Of a stretch of 64,000 bases of DNA, positions 52,283 to 61,055 are shown in pieces. The position numbers were made by a program, and so were the translations under genes. The notes beneath the pieces are model-generated. The model ran no database searches and had not been told where the DNA came from. It saw only the letters and a list, made by a program, of their open reading frames with translations. Numbering within the stretch: position 1 is the stretch's first letter; the number at the start of each line of letters is the position of its first letter. Where the stretch lies: positions 225,293 through 289,292 of the forward strand of contig NZ_JAJEWP010000005.1 in assembly GCF_020687825.1 (NCBI RefSeq). The letters are read 5' to 3'. This stretch comes from Fluctibacter halophilus. Its GTDB lineage: Bacteria > Pseudomonadota > Gammaproteobacteria > Enterobacterales > Alteromonadaceae.

Positions 52283-54694
52283 ATGCAAGCGCAATTTACC
52301 CGTACCCCATTGGCCATGCTGATTGGCATGGCATTGTCGGCTTCTGCCGTTGCCCAGCAACAGGACGAACAGGCCAGCAACACCGATGCGTTGGATTTTG
52401 AACAGATCATCGTGACCGGCTCGGCCCGCTCAACCACCAAGATGGACTCCAGTGTTTCAGTCAGTACCCTGAGTGAGGGGGATATCGCCGTTGCCACTCC
52501 CCGTTCTACTGCAGAAATATTCCGCTCCATTCCGGGGATCCGCTCAGAGTCCACCGGCGGTGAAGGCAACGCCAATATTGCCGTTCGCGGATTGCCGGTT
52601 GCGGCTGGGGGAGCTAAGTTCCTGGTCCTGCAGGAAGACGGTTTGCCGGTGATGCAGTTTGGTGATGTGGCGTTTGGTAATGCGGATATTTTCCTGCGTG
52701 CCGATTCTACGGTGTCCGGCATTGAAGCGGTGCGCGGTGGTTCAGCGTCCACCATGGCCAGTAACTCTCCGGGTGGTGTGATCAACTTTATCAGCAAAAC
52801 CGGCGATTTTGGCGGCGGCAGCGTTGCAACAACCGTGGGCGTGGACTACGACTCGGTGAGAACCGATTTTGAATACGGTGGCGACATCAGCGATTCGATG
52901 CGTTTCCACATCGGTGGTTTTTTCCGTGAAGGGGAAGGGCCACGTGAGACGGGCTACAACGGTAACTCCGGTGGTCAGATCAAAGCCAACATTACCAAGG
53001 AATTTGACAGTGGCTACTTCCGTGTTTACTTCAAACACCTGGATGACAAAGCCACCGGTTATCTGCCGATGCCAATGTATGCCAATGGCGATTCCATTGC
53101 TGGCTTTGACGCCCAGTCTGACACGCCCCACTCGGCGTATCTGCAACAAACCGTGCGCCTCAACGGTGATAACCAGATCAGCCGCGGTGATATGGCCAAT
53201 GGCATGAACCCGCAGGTCACCAGTATTGGTTTTGAAGCCAATTTTGATGTCTCCGACCACTGGACCCTGGTCAATCGCTTCCGGGTATCAGATATGAAGG
53301 GCAACTTTGTCTCTCCGTTTCCTGCCGAAGTGGCGTCGGCCAGCAGTGTTGCCGAAAGCATTGGTGGTAGCGGAGCAACCCTGGTGTACGCCAACGGACC
53401 GTCGCAGGGCACTGCGTTTACCGACAACACTGGCAACGGTCTGGTGATGCGCACCCACACCTTCGACGTGGAAATGAGCGACTTTGGCTCCTACGTGAAT
53501 GATTTGAAGCTGTCGCGGGATTTCGACAACGTCTCACTGACCCTGGGGTACTACAAAGCCCGTCAGGACATCAGCATGAGCTGGTTATGGAATTCTTACC
53601 TGATGGAAGTGAAGGGCGACAATGCCGCGTTACTCAACGTTGTCGGCGAGGATGGTACATCCTATTCAGATAACGGCCTGTATGCCTACGGTGTGCCTTA
53701 CTGGGGTAACTGCTGTCAGCGCAACTACGACATTCGTTATGACATTGATGCGCCCTATCTGGCCTTGTCCGGCGAATACGGTGACTTTACCTGGGAAGCC
53801 AGTGTACGCCGCGACATGGGCGATGCCTTTGGTACCTACGCCGGTGCTGCCGTGAGCAGTCGTGACATGAACGGTGACGGCGTGATCTCAATGCCGGAGA
53901 CGGCAGTGGCAGGCATCGATTTGGCCAATGCCAGCGTGGTGAATTATGACTGGGGATACACCTCGTACTCCATCGGTGGTAACTACCGGGTTGATGAGGA
54001 TACCGCGGTATTCGCCCGCATCAGCCGTGGTGGTCGTGCTAACGCCGACCGCTTGGCCTTCGGTAAAATCAATGCCGACGGCAGTGTGGCTGACGAAGAT
54101 GCGGTGGATATTGTTGACCAGTACGAAGCCGGTGTGAAATACCGCAACGGTGGTCTGGGGCTGTTTGTCACCGGTTTCTATGCCGAAACCGAAGAGCAGA
54201 ATTTTGAAGCCACGTCACAGCGGTTCTTTGATCGCGTCTATGAAGCCAAGGGCATTGAAGTGGAAGCAGCCTATAACCTCGATGCGCTGACCCTGAAAGG
54301 CGGCTTTACCTGGACGGATGCGGAAATCAGTCAGGATGATCTCAACCCGGCAGTGGTCGGCAATACGCCACGTCGCCAGGCTGATTTCATTTATCAGCTG
54401 ACCGCCCGCTATCAACTGGACATGGGCAGCATTGGCGCCAACCTGATTGGCACCACCGACGCTTACGCGCAGGACAACAACGATCTGGAATTTGACGGCT
54501 ATAACCAGGTTAACGTGTTTGCCGACTATTTCATTACCGATGACTTGACGGTGGCCGTTAACATCAACAACCTGTTCGATGAAGTGGGTATTACCGAAGC
54601 CGAAGAAGGTTCAGTGGCAGGCAATGACAGCATCATCCGCGCCCGCACCATTAACGGACGTACCACGTCCGTTACGCTGAAGTACCGCTTCTGA
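52283..54694 (+). CDS. TonB-dependent receptor, probable sucrose/alpha-glucoside receptor
   Basis: An 803-residue outer-membrane receptor. Signal peptide, residues 1-24 (LAMLIGMALSASAVA). TonB-box region near EQIIVTGSA. Plug, about 50-165, ending VRGGSASTMASNSPGGVINF. The barrel carries GWVRDNL-type loops not typical of siderophore receptors and ends SVTLKYRF with terminal Phe. Shared operator-like sites with amylosucrase and the following MFS gene suggest sucrose or a related sugar as substrate, as in the known Shewanella scr arrangement (TonB receptor, permease, GH13 enzyme). GGAG lies upstream of the ATG. Confidence 0.9.
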   Translation: MQAQFTRTPLAMLIGMALSASAVAQQQDEQASNTDALDFEQIIVTGSARSTTKMDSSVSVSTLSEGDIAVATPRSTAEIFRSIPGIRSESTGGEGNANIAVRGLPVAAGGAKFLVLQEDGLPVMQFGDVAFGNADIFLRADSTVSGIEAVRGGSASTMASNSPGGVINFISKTGDFGGGSVATTVGVDYDSVRTDFEYGGDISDSMRFHIGGFFREGEGPRETGYNGNSGGQIKANITKEFDSGYFRVYFKHLDDKATGYLPMPMYANGDSIAGFDAQSDTPHSAYLQQTVRLNGDNQISRGDMANGMNPQVTSIGFEANFDVSDHWTLVNRFRVSDMKGNFVSPFPAEVASASSVAESIGGSGATLVYANGPSQGTAFTDNTGNGLVMRTHTFDVEMSDFGSYVNDLKLSRDFDNVSLTLGYYKARQDISMSWLWNSYLMEVKGDNAALLNVVGEDGTSYSDNGLYAYGVPYWGNCCQRNYDIRYDIDAPYLALSGEYGDFTWEASVRRDMGDAFGTYAGAAVSSRDMNGDGVISMPETAVAGIDLANASVVNYDWGYTSYSIGGNYRVDEDTAVFARISRGGRANADRLAFGKINADGSVADEDAVDIVDQYEAGVKYRNGGLGLFVTGFYAETEEQNFEATSQRFFDRVYEAKGIEVEAAYNLDALTLKGGFTWTDAEISQDDLNPAVVGNTPRRQADFIYQLTARYQLDMGSIGANLIGTTDAYAQDNNDLEFDGYNQVNVFADYFITDDLTVAVNINNLFDEVGITEAEEGSVAGNDSIIRARTINGRTTSVTLKYRF

Positions 54695-54707
54695 TAAGCA
54701 TCAATAA

Positions 54708-54728
54708 ACCGGACGTAAAGCGTCCGGT
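54708..54728 (+). terminator. Hairpin between TonB receptor and MFS gene
   Basis: ACCGGACG pairs with CGTCCGGT around TAAAG. No T tract follows, so it probably tunes the ratio of receptor to permease in one transcript. Confidence 0.5.
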
Positions 54729-54752
54729 GTGATCCCTGATGAGGAGACAGGC

Positions 54753-56033
54753 ATGAACAGTGCTGCGCACAGTGAACAGAACTTGCGGCTGATCCGCTGG
54801 TTGACCTACCTGATGTTCATGATGTTTGCGATGACATCTGACTCGGTGGGGGAAATCATCAAAGAGGTCAAGCGCGAGTTTGATGTCACCAATACCCAGG
54901 CCAGCCTGATGCATTCGCTGTTCATGATCGGGATTGCTTTTTCGGGGTTGTTTCTGGGGTTTCTGGCTGATCGCTTCGGGCGTAAAAAGACCATTATCCT
55001 GGGACTGGCGCTGTTTGCGGTGTCCTGCTACCTGTTTCTGGTGGGCACCACCTTCAGCTTTATTCTCAGTCTGATCACCTTGTCGGGCATCGCCGTGGGA
55101 GTGTTTAAAACCGCCGCACTGGCATTGATTGGCGACATCTCCCGCAGCACCAAAGAGCATACCGGCACCATGAATGGCGCCGAGGCGTTTTTCGGTGTCG
55201 GGGCCATCATTGGCCCGTTGCTGGTGGCCTGGTTGATCCGCCAGGGCGTAGATTGGAAGTGGCTGTATGTGATCGCCGGGATCATGTGTACCTTGCTGAT
55301 CGCTATGGCATGGCGGGCCGGTTATCCTGATCATACCCAAGGGCAGGTGGCCAGCGAGCCCATCAATGTGATGCGTAGCCTCAAGCTGCTCAAAGATCCC
55401 TATGCGATGGGCTTTTCCATTGGCGCGTTTTTGTACGTGGCGGCGGAAAGCGCCATTTATGTGTGGATGCCCAGCTATCTGGTGTGTGATGCCACCGATG
55501 TATCGGCGGCGTTTGCCTGCTACCAGAGTGAGGCGTCACAAACCCTGGCGATGTACGCGGTATCGGTGTTTTTCGCCTTGCGGGCGGCCGGTCGTTTTGT
55601 CGGCATATGGATGATGCAGCACTTCAACTGGGCGTTGGTCTTGATGCTGTTCAGCCTGGCGATATTGCTGTGCTATCTGGGTGGCCTGTGGGGCGGTCGC
55701 GATTGGGCCTTGGTGTTGTTCCCCCTCACCGGGATCTTTATGTCGGTGATCTACCCGACCTTCAATTCCAAAGGGATCAGTTGTTTCCCCAAACATGAAC
55801 ACGGCACGGTGGCGGGTGTGATCCTGTTTTTCACCGCCGCTGGTGCAGCGGCCGGGCCCTTTATCATGGGCGTGGTCAGTGATGCCTTTGGCGGTGACGC
55901 CAAGTACGGCTTCATGGTTGCTGCGCTGTTCAGTGCATTGCTGTTCGTCGGACTGTTGTTTAACTATTGGCGCAATCCAACCCAGGCCCGTCTGGCCCAG
56001 ATTGAAGCCACCGAGTATCGCCATTCGGCCTGA
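54753..56033 (+). CDS. MFS sugar permease
   Basis: A 426-residue inner-membrane transporter with 12 predicted helices. Motif A is GFLADRFGRKKTIILGLALF after helix 2, and a related segment is in the second half (VFFALRAAGRFVGIWMM). The protein begins cytoplasmic (NSAAHSEQNLRLIRWLTYLM). By position it should move into the cytoplasm the sugar delivered by the TonB receptor for amylosucrase, probably sucrose; the sequence alone does not give the substrate. The ATG at 54753 has GAGGAGA upstream. Its 3' end overlaps the convergent SGNH gene by 74 bases. Confidence 0.87.
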   Translation: MNSAAHSEQNLRLIRWLTYLMFMMFAMTSDSVGEIIKEVKREFDVTNTQASLMHSLFMIGIAFSGLFLGFLADRFGRKKTIILGLALFAVSCYLFLVGTTFSFILSLITLSGIAVGVFKTAALALIGDISRSTKEHTGTMNGAEAFFGVGAIIGPLLVAWLIRQGVDWKWLYVIAGIMCTLLIAMAWRAGYPDHTQGQVASEPINVMRSLKLLKDPYAMGFSIGAFLYVAAESAIYVWMPSYLVCDATDVSAAFACYQSEASQTLAMYAVSVFFALRAAGRFVGIWMMQHFNWALVLMLFSLAILLCYLGGLWGGRDWALVLFPLTGIFMSVIYPTFNSKGISCFPKHEHGTVAGVILFFTAAGAAAGPFIMGVVSDAFGGDAKYGFMVAALFSALLFVGLLFNYWRNPTQARLAQIEATEYRHSA

Positions 56034-56766
56034 CAGAGTGTCCCTTGGGCGGCCGGTGGTGTGCTATCCATTGGCCTGCCCGTTCTGCCCACAGGGCATA
56101 CAACGCGCCACTGGGGTGAAAGCCATCTGCGGCGATTAAGTCCGGGTGCAAATTGTAGTCAAACGGCAAATAACCATAGGCGTGTTGGGCACACCACTGA
56201 TGCAGTGCGCTGTCCAATTGCCGGGCATGCTGACCCACGTACCAGCGCAACGGGTTAGGCAAGGCGTGAAACTGGCCCATTGGTGGTACTGCACTGTACA
56301 GCAGATGACAGTCAGGCCAACGTAGCCTCGCCGCGTCTGCCAGAGCCTGGCAGCCTCGCAGATAGTGGGCCGTCGAGTGACCCCGTGTCACGTCGTTGAC
56401 GCCGGCTGAAATCAGTACCACATCACACTGCTCAAATGTGCACTGGTCAATCAATGGCAGCATATCCCAACTGGTTTTACTGCTGGCTGCCTGCAGCTGC
56501 CAGTCCACCTGATAGTGACTGGCCAGCAGTGCGGGCAGGTGGCCACTGAGGGCGTCACCTTGTTGCTGCACACCAACCCCGGCGGCAGCAGAATCACCCA
56601 GGATCAACAAAGACAGGGGCGAGCCCTGACCGGTATTGCCCAGTCGTGCGCCATCGGGCTCGGGCAGTTCGACAATGGTTCGCCGTACATACAGGCCCTG
56701 GGCCAGCAACACAGGGGCTAGCAGGTATTTGTACAGGTTGAGTTGGGCGGCTGAGGGTATCTGCAT
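55960..56766 (-). CDS. SGNH/GDSL-type hydrolase
   Basis: A 268-residue serine hydrolase. Block I is LLILGDSAAAGVGV (nucleophile Ser), block III ISAGVNDVTRG (Asn), and block V DGFHPSGALYALWA (Asp and His). Residues 8-25 form a hydrophobic stretch (LNLYKYLLAPVLLAQGLYV) that may be an anchor. Substrates of this type are acyl esters, lysophospholipids or acetylated sugars. The start is uncertain: ATG at 56766 is the most natural, though the ribosome site is weak; another lies at 56838. The last 25 codons overlap the MFS gene on the other strand. Confidence 0.82.
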   Translation of the reverse strand: MQIPSAAQLNLYKYLLAPVLLAQGLYVRRTIVELPEPDGARLGNTGQGSPLSLLILGDSAAAGVGVQQQGDALSGHLPALLASHYQVDWQLQAASSKTSWDMLPLIDQCTFEQCDVVLISAGVNDVTRGHSTAHYLRGCQALADAARLRWPDCHLLYSAVPPMGQFHALPNPLRWYVGQHARQLDSALHQWCAQHAYGYLPFDYNLHPDLIAADGFHPSGALYALWAERAGQWIAHHRPPKGHSVRPNGDTRWLQSGPDGPGLDCANS

Positions 56767-56813
56767 GGTGATGGTCGTGGACTCAACATGCTTACAGCAT
56801 AGCGGATTGGTAG

Positions 56814-56845
56814 CGCACAGGCGATGTCGAGCCATCACCTGTGCG
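56814..56845 (-). terminator. Hairpin after the GH13 lipoprotein gene
   Basis: CGCACAGG pairs with CCTGTGCG and GATG with CATC, with one mismatch between (12 bp). It follows the GH13 stop at 56853 on the minus strand. No clear T tract. Confidence 0.5.
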
Positions 56846-56852
56846 TAACGGG

Positions 56853-58949
56853 TTAGTCCTGAGTTGCTTTACGCGGACGGGGGAAAGTCACCAGCGTGGA
56901 CTGGCTCATGCCGTTCATGTTGCTGACCGTCAGGCGCATGCCACGGGGTTGCAGCTCGGCCAGGGTGTCCGGGTGGATGCTCAGGGTATACGGCGGTGTT
57001 GCATCGTGTCCCATCAACTCATAGCTGCCCAACGCCGTTTGCATTTCCACACTGAGCACATACAGCGGTACCGGGTTGTCTTTGGCACCGGGCAGATCAA
57101 AGCGGTAGGTAACCCGATCATCCTGCTTGTCGATACCCTCGAATGTCACGGCCAGGTTTGCATCACTGGGCAACGGCTGGTTGCCCTTGTACACCGCGTA
57201 ACTGAACGGCGGCAACTGCAAGGTCAACGTGGCGTTGGCCTGTTCCAACTGGTTTTCACCGGCCACATGCAGGTAGGCGGGGGCCAACGCAGGCAATTGC
57301 AGCTGTTGGGTTTTGTCTGACGGGTTAAATGCCACCAGGTATTCGGTGCGCGCTGTTGGCGCTACCCGCGCCATGGCAAACGCCTGATTGTCGTCACTGC
57401 TGCCACGCATGTAAGTGATGCCGCGACGCAGTGCAGTATGAGACTTGCGTACCTCCGCCAGGGTCTGGATGGTGTTGTACAGTGGGTGAGTCGGGTCGAA
57501 ATTGGCCGCTTCGGTGGTCAGGTTGGTGCCAATCAGCTGATTGTCATTGTAGACCGCCACGTGTGACGGGAACATGTCTTCGCGGGCATCGACGTCGCCA
57601 CCATCGCCGGTAAAGCCCTGCTCGTCACCGTAGTAAATAACCGGTACACCACGGGAGAAAAACATGAACGCATGGGCCAGTTTGGCGCGTGCCAGGCGTT
57701 CTTCCTCTGAGGCGTCCGGGTTGGCTTTGTCAATGAAGTGACCGAGGCGCCCCATGTCGTGATTGCCGAGGAAGTTCATCAGCAGGTCCGCCTGACTGTC
57801 GGCGTCATTGTAGAAATCATCATCGGCAAACAGCTTGGCCACTGCGTCGGCACCTTTGTCTTCAACAAAGGCACTGGCCGCAGCACGCTGGAAGCCGAAA
57901 TCCAGCACAGAGGGTAATTTGCCTTCGGTGGTATATCGACTCAGGACTTCCGCAGTCGGGTCATACACTTCACCAAAAATATGGAATTGGGGGATCCCTT
58001 GTTCCTGGGCATGCTCGACGATGGCGGGGCCAAATTTCTGCCAGAATGACATGTCGACATGCTTGACGGTGTCGATACGGAAGCCGTCGGGTTTGAACGC
58101 GGTGATCAGATTTTTGTAGATGTCGATGAAGCCGTCGACCACTCTGGGATCCCGTGTGTTCAGATCATCCAGTCCGGCAAAGTCACCATTGATGGCACTT
58201 TCCCCTTCCCAGAAGCTGTCTCCCTGGTTGTTGTAATAAGCCGGGTCGTTGAGCCATTCAGGCACTTTCACCGACGCTTCCTGTTCGGGCACAAAGGGGG
58301 TGTAGGTGTCACCCGCCGCCACTTGCTCCATCGACTTGTACGCACAGCCTGGCTCACCGGCAATGAAACTACCGTCCGGGTTGTGACATTCGGTGTAGCG
58401 GATCACGTCTGCGGTATGGTTGGTAATGATATCGAAGAAGATCTTCATGCCCCGTTCGTGGGCGGCGTCAATCAGTTGTTTGAGCTCGGCGTTGGTACCG
58501 AAATGGGGGTCCAGTTCGGTGAAGTCGACAATCCAGTAGCCATGATGGGCAAAGCCGCCTTCCTGAATCGCCTTGTTGCGCAGAATTGGGGTCATCCAGA
58601 TGGCGGTGATCCCCATGTCTTGCAGATAGTCGAGCTTTTCCTCCAGTCCTTTGATATCACCGCCGTGGAAGGCCCACTTGGAGGTCAGGTCCAGCCCGCC
58701 GTAGGAAATGGGCTTGTCCGGGTTGCCGTTGTCATTGCTGACATCACCGTTATTGAAGCGATCCGGTAAGACGAAGTAGAACACATCGTCGCGTACATCG
58801 CGGTTGAGGTAATCCTGGTAAATGTCCGTCGCGGTATCCGGCTCGGCGGCAGGCACCTGGGCCAATCGTTGGTCGTCCCGGGTTGCCGGCGAACAGCCCA
58901 GCAACGTCAAAACACTCAGGGTGGCAATGGCCGTCAATGAACGTTTCAT
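56853..58949 (-). CDS. GH13 alpha-amylase-family lipoprotein
   Basis: A 698-residue enzyme exported as a lipoprotein: signal ATLSVLTLLGC with Cys19. The barrel starts at VFYFVLPDRFNNGDVSND. Catalytic residues: Asp in PDGFRIDTVKHVD, Glu in HIFGEVYDPTAE, His-Asp in MNFLGNHDMGRLGH. The C-terminal 200 residues hold a beta-sandwich and an extra Ig-like part (MQTALGSYELMGHDATPPY). It should cut alpha-1,4-glucans (alpha-amylase or neopullulanase type) outside the inner membrane. AAAGGA precedes the ATG. It follows the aldo/keto reductase gene by 21 bases and is probably co-transcribed with it. Confidence 0.92.
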   Translation of the reverse strand: MKRSLTAIATLSVLTLLGCSPATRDDQRLAQVPAAEPDTATDIYQDYLNRDVRDDVFYFVLPDRFNNGDVSNDNGNPDKPISYGGLDLTSKWAFHGGDIKGLEEKLDYLQDMGITAIWMTPILRNKAIQEGGFAHHGYWIVDFTELDPHFGTNAELKQLIDAAHERGMKIFFDIITNHTADVIRYTECHNPDGSFIAGEPGCAYKSMEQVAAGDTYTPFVPEQEASVKVPEWLNDPAYYNNQGDSFWEGESAINGDFAGLDDLNTRDPRVVDGFIDIYKNLITAFKPDGFRIDTVKHVDMSFWQKFGPAIVEHAQEQGIPQFHIFGEVYDPTAEVLSRYTTEGKLPSVLDFGFQRAAASAFVEDKGADAVAKLFADDDFYNDADSQADLLMNFLGNHDMGRLGHFIDKANPDASEEERLARAKLAHAFMFFSRGVPVIYYGDEQGFTGDGGDVDAREDMFPSHVAVYNDNQLIGTNLTTEAANFDPTHPLYNTIQTLAEVRKSHTALRRGITYMRGSSDDNQAFAMARVAPTARTEYLVAFNPSDKTQQLQLPALAPAYLHVAGENQLEQANATLTLQLPPFSYAVYKGNQPLPSDANLAVTFEGIDKQDDRVTYRFDLPGAKDNPVPLYVLSVEMQTALGSYELMGHDATPPYTLSIHPDTLAELQPRGMRLTVSNMNGMSQSTLVTFPRPRKATQD

Positions 58950-58970
58950 GAAGTTTTTCCTTTATAACGG

Positions 58971-59945
58971 TTAGGGCAAGGCGCGACCGCGCGCCGCCAG
59001 ATACAATTCATACCAGTGTTCGCGGCTCAGGGTGACCTTTTCAAGGTCGCCACAGGCCAGGATGCGTGAGGTGTGAGTGGTGCCGATCACCGGTTGAATA
59101 CCGGCCGGGTGACGGGTCAGGAACGCCAGAACAATGGCTTCCCGGGAGACGTCGTAGTGCTCGGCCAGGACAGTGACCTTGGCGGCGGTTTGCTTGACGG
59201 TGTCGGGCTGATCCTGAACATCACGGCCGGACAACAGTCCCTGACACAGGCTGCCCCAGGACTGCAGCTGTATGCCGTGTTGCTGGCAATGCTCAATCGT
59301 GCCGGGCACAAAACCGACATGCTGGCTTTGTGGCGTACCTGCAAGCACCCCTTGGTCGAGCCAGTCGTGACGCAACAAACTGATCTCTATCTGATTGGCA
59401 ACCAGTGGCATGTCCAGATGATGCTGTAGCCACTGCAGTTGGTGAATGTGCATGTTGGATACACCGAAATGACGCACCTTGCCGCTGCTGTGCAACTGCT
59501 CGAACGCTTCAGCCACCTCTTCGGGGTCTGCCAACGGGTCCGGACGATGCAGTAACAAAACGTCCAGGTACTCGGTGTTCAGCCGCTTGAGGCTGTTATC
59601 CACGGACTGCAGGATCCAGTGTTTGGAAAAATCATAACGCTGCGGGTTGTGCGCATCGGCGAACCGGATCGCGCATTTCGACTGCAGGTAGATGGCTTCC
59701 CGAAGGGTGGGACGCTGCTCAAGGATCTGGCCAAACACTTGCTCGGCTTTGCCACGGGTATAGATGTCGGCATGGTCAAAAAAGTTAATGCCGATTTCCA
59801 ATGCAGCGTCGACCGCTTCATTGGCTTGCCTGAGGTGCTCGGCATCAACAGGGGCGTTGTCCCAGCTGCCGCCAAGTCCCATGCACCCAAAAGCCAGACG
59901 GCTGACATTTGGCAAATGCTTTGCCAGTGGAAGGGTCGTTTTCAT
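58971..59945 (-). CDS. Aldo/keto reductase (YdhF-like)
   Basis: A 324-residue NADPH-dependent oxidoreductase of the aldo/keto reductase superfamily. Catalytic residues: Asp and Tyr in INFFDHADIYTRGKAE, Lys in YLQSKCAIR, His in VLLLHRPDPLADPEEV. The wording PLADPEEVAEAFEQLHSSGKV is like the YdhF/YcsN group. The substrate is unknown; the link with a GH13 gene suggests sugars or their products. It is the first gene of the unit, with a palindromic LacI-type site about 60 bases upstream. Confidence 0.9.
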   Translation of the reverse strand: MKTTLPLAKHLPNVSRLAFGCMGLGGSWDNAPVDAEHLRQANEAVDAALEIGINFFDHADIYTRGKAEQVFGQILEQRPTLREAIYLQSKCAIRFADAHNPQRYDFSKHWILQSVDNSLKRLNTEYLDVLLLHRPDPLADPEEVAEAFEQLHSSGKVRHFGVSNMHIHQLQWLQHHLDMPLVANQIEISLLRHDWLDQGVLAGTPQSQHVGFVPGTIEHCQQHGIQLQSWGSLCQGLLSGRDVQDQPDTVKQTAAKVTVLAEHYDVSREAIVLAFLTRHPAGIQPVIGTTHTSRILACGDLEKVTLSREHWYELYLAARGRALP

Positions 59946-60004
59946 GTGATTCCTGATGACGTTCGCGTAATGCCAGTGTACGGGTTGTTAAGCCGAAGTA
60001 AACT

Positions 60005-60016
60005 GCATACGTTTGC
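60005..60016 (-). promoter_or_regulatory. LacI-type operator-like palindrome before the aldo/keto reductase
   Basis: GCATACGTTTGC is centred on CG and lacks one base of perfect symmetry. It lies 60 bases before the aldo/keto reductase start and would suit a MalR- or LacI-type repressor of the aldo/keto reductase-GH13 unit. Confidence 0.4.
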
Positions 60017-60020
60017 GTTA

Positions 60021-60044
60021 GGCGCCTGCTGCTCTGCAGGCGCC
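60021..60044 (-). terminator. Hairpin after cydB
   Basis: GGCGCCTGC pairs with GCAGGCGCC around a 6-base loop. The T tract is poor on the minus strand, so termination may be partial. Confidence 0.55.
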
Positions 60045-60056
60045 TCTGATCAGGCA

Positions 60057-61055
60057 TCAATAGTAGGTCAGATCGCGCACTTTGCCCCAGAATACCCGGT
60101 AGGAAAACACCGTGTACGCCAGAATGCAGGGGATCACCACTAGCGCACCATACAGGATAAATCGTAGTGAGTCCGGTGCACTGGCCGCCTCGGTGAAGGT
60201 CATGACGCCGGGCACCACATAGGGATAAAAGCTCACGCCCAGGCCGGCGAAGCAGGTCAAAAACACCAGGGTGGTTAATACGAATGGCAGCCAGCAGCCT
60301 TCATCGTTGGCCAGCGGCAGGCGACGTAACACCAGAACCTGCAGGGTCAGAAACATGAAACACAGCACCGGGATCATGGCAAACAGGTAGGCGCTGGGGG
60401 CTGTGGTCCAGCGGCTCATCACCTGCTCGTTGATCAGCGGATTGACCACACACACCGCCAGGATACCCACGAAGCTGACCATACTGGCCCGGGTAGCCCA
60501 GCGGATGGCCCGCTGTTGCAAATCCTGTTCGGTTTTCATGATCAACCAACTGGCGCCAATCAGGATATATGCCATGGTGACGCCCACCGCACTGAGCAGT
60601 GAGAAGATGATGGCGCCGAGGGATTGCTCGAACCCCATCACATAAGCACCGAGCATATAGCCCTGGCTGGCGGTGGCCAGCAATGAGCCGATTTTGAACA
60701 CATGGTCCCAGGTACGTTTGCGGCCGGGGCGAACCTTGGCGCGAAAATCAAACGCCACACCGCGCAAAATCAGCCCAATCAGCATCACCGCGGCGGGCAG
60801 GTACAAGGCTTTGAGGATGTAGCTATGGGCGGTTGGAAATGCGATCAGCAACAGTCCCACGGCCAGCACCAGCCAGGTTTCGTTGGCGTCCCAGAACGGA
60901 CCGATGGAGGCGATCATCTTGTCACGATGTTGTTCATTGTTCATCGGCAACAGCAAACCCACACCCAAATCGTAACCGTCCAGAATGGCGTATACCAACA
61001 CGGACAGAGCCATCAAGAATGCAAAAATGTCAGCAAGGGCATAATCCGGGATCAT
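60057..61055 (-). CDS. cydB: Cytochrome bd-type quinol oxidase subunit II
   Basis: A 332-residue inner-membrane protein with about nine helices, subunit II of the bd-type ubiquinol oxidase, which reduces O2 to water without pumping protons. Family wording: LDGYDLGVGLLLP, FWDANETWLVLAVGLLLIAFP, and LRGVAFDFRAKVRPGRKRTWDHVF. The length and wording fit the cyanide-insensitive (CioB) group. It overlaps cydA by 4 bases. Confidence 0.95.
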   Translation of the reverse strand: MIPDYALADIFAFLMALSVLVYAILDGYDLGVGLLLPMNNEQHRDKMIASIGPFWDANETWLVLAVGLLLIAFPTAHSYILKALYLPAAVMLIGLILRGVAFDFRAKVRPGRKRTWDHVFKIGSLLATASQGYMLGAYVMGFEQSLGAIIFSLLSAVGVTMAYILIGASWLIMKTEQDLQQRAIRWATRASMVSFVGILAVCVVNPLINEQVMSRWTTAPSAYLFAMIPVLCFMFLTLQVLVLRRLPLANDEGCWLPFVLTTLVFLTCFAGLGVSFYPYVVPGVMTFTEAASAPDSLRFILYGALVVIPCILAYTVFSYRVFWGKVRDLTYY

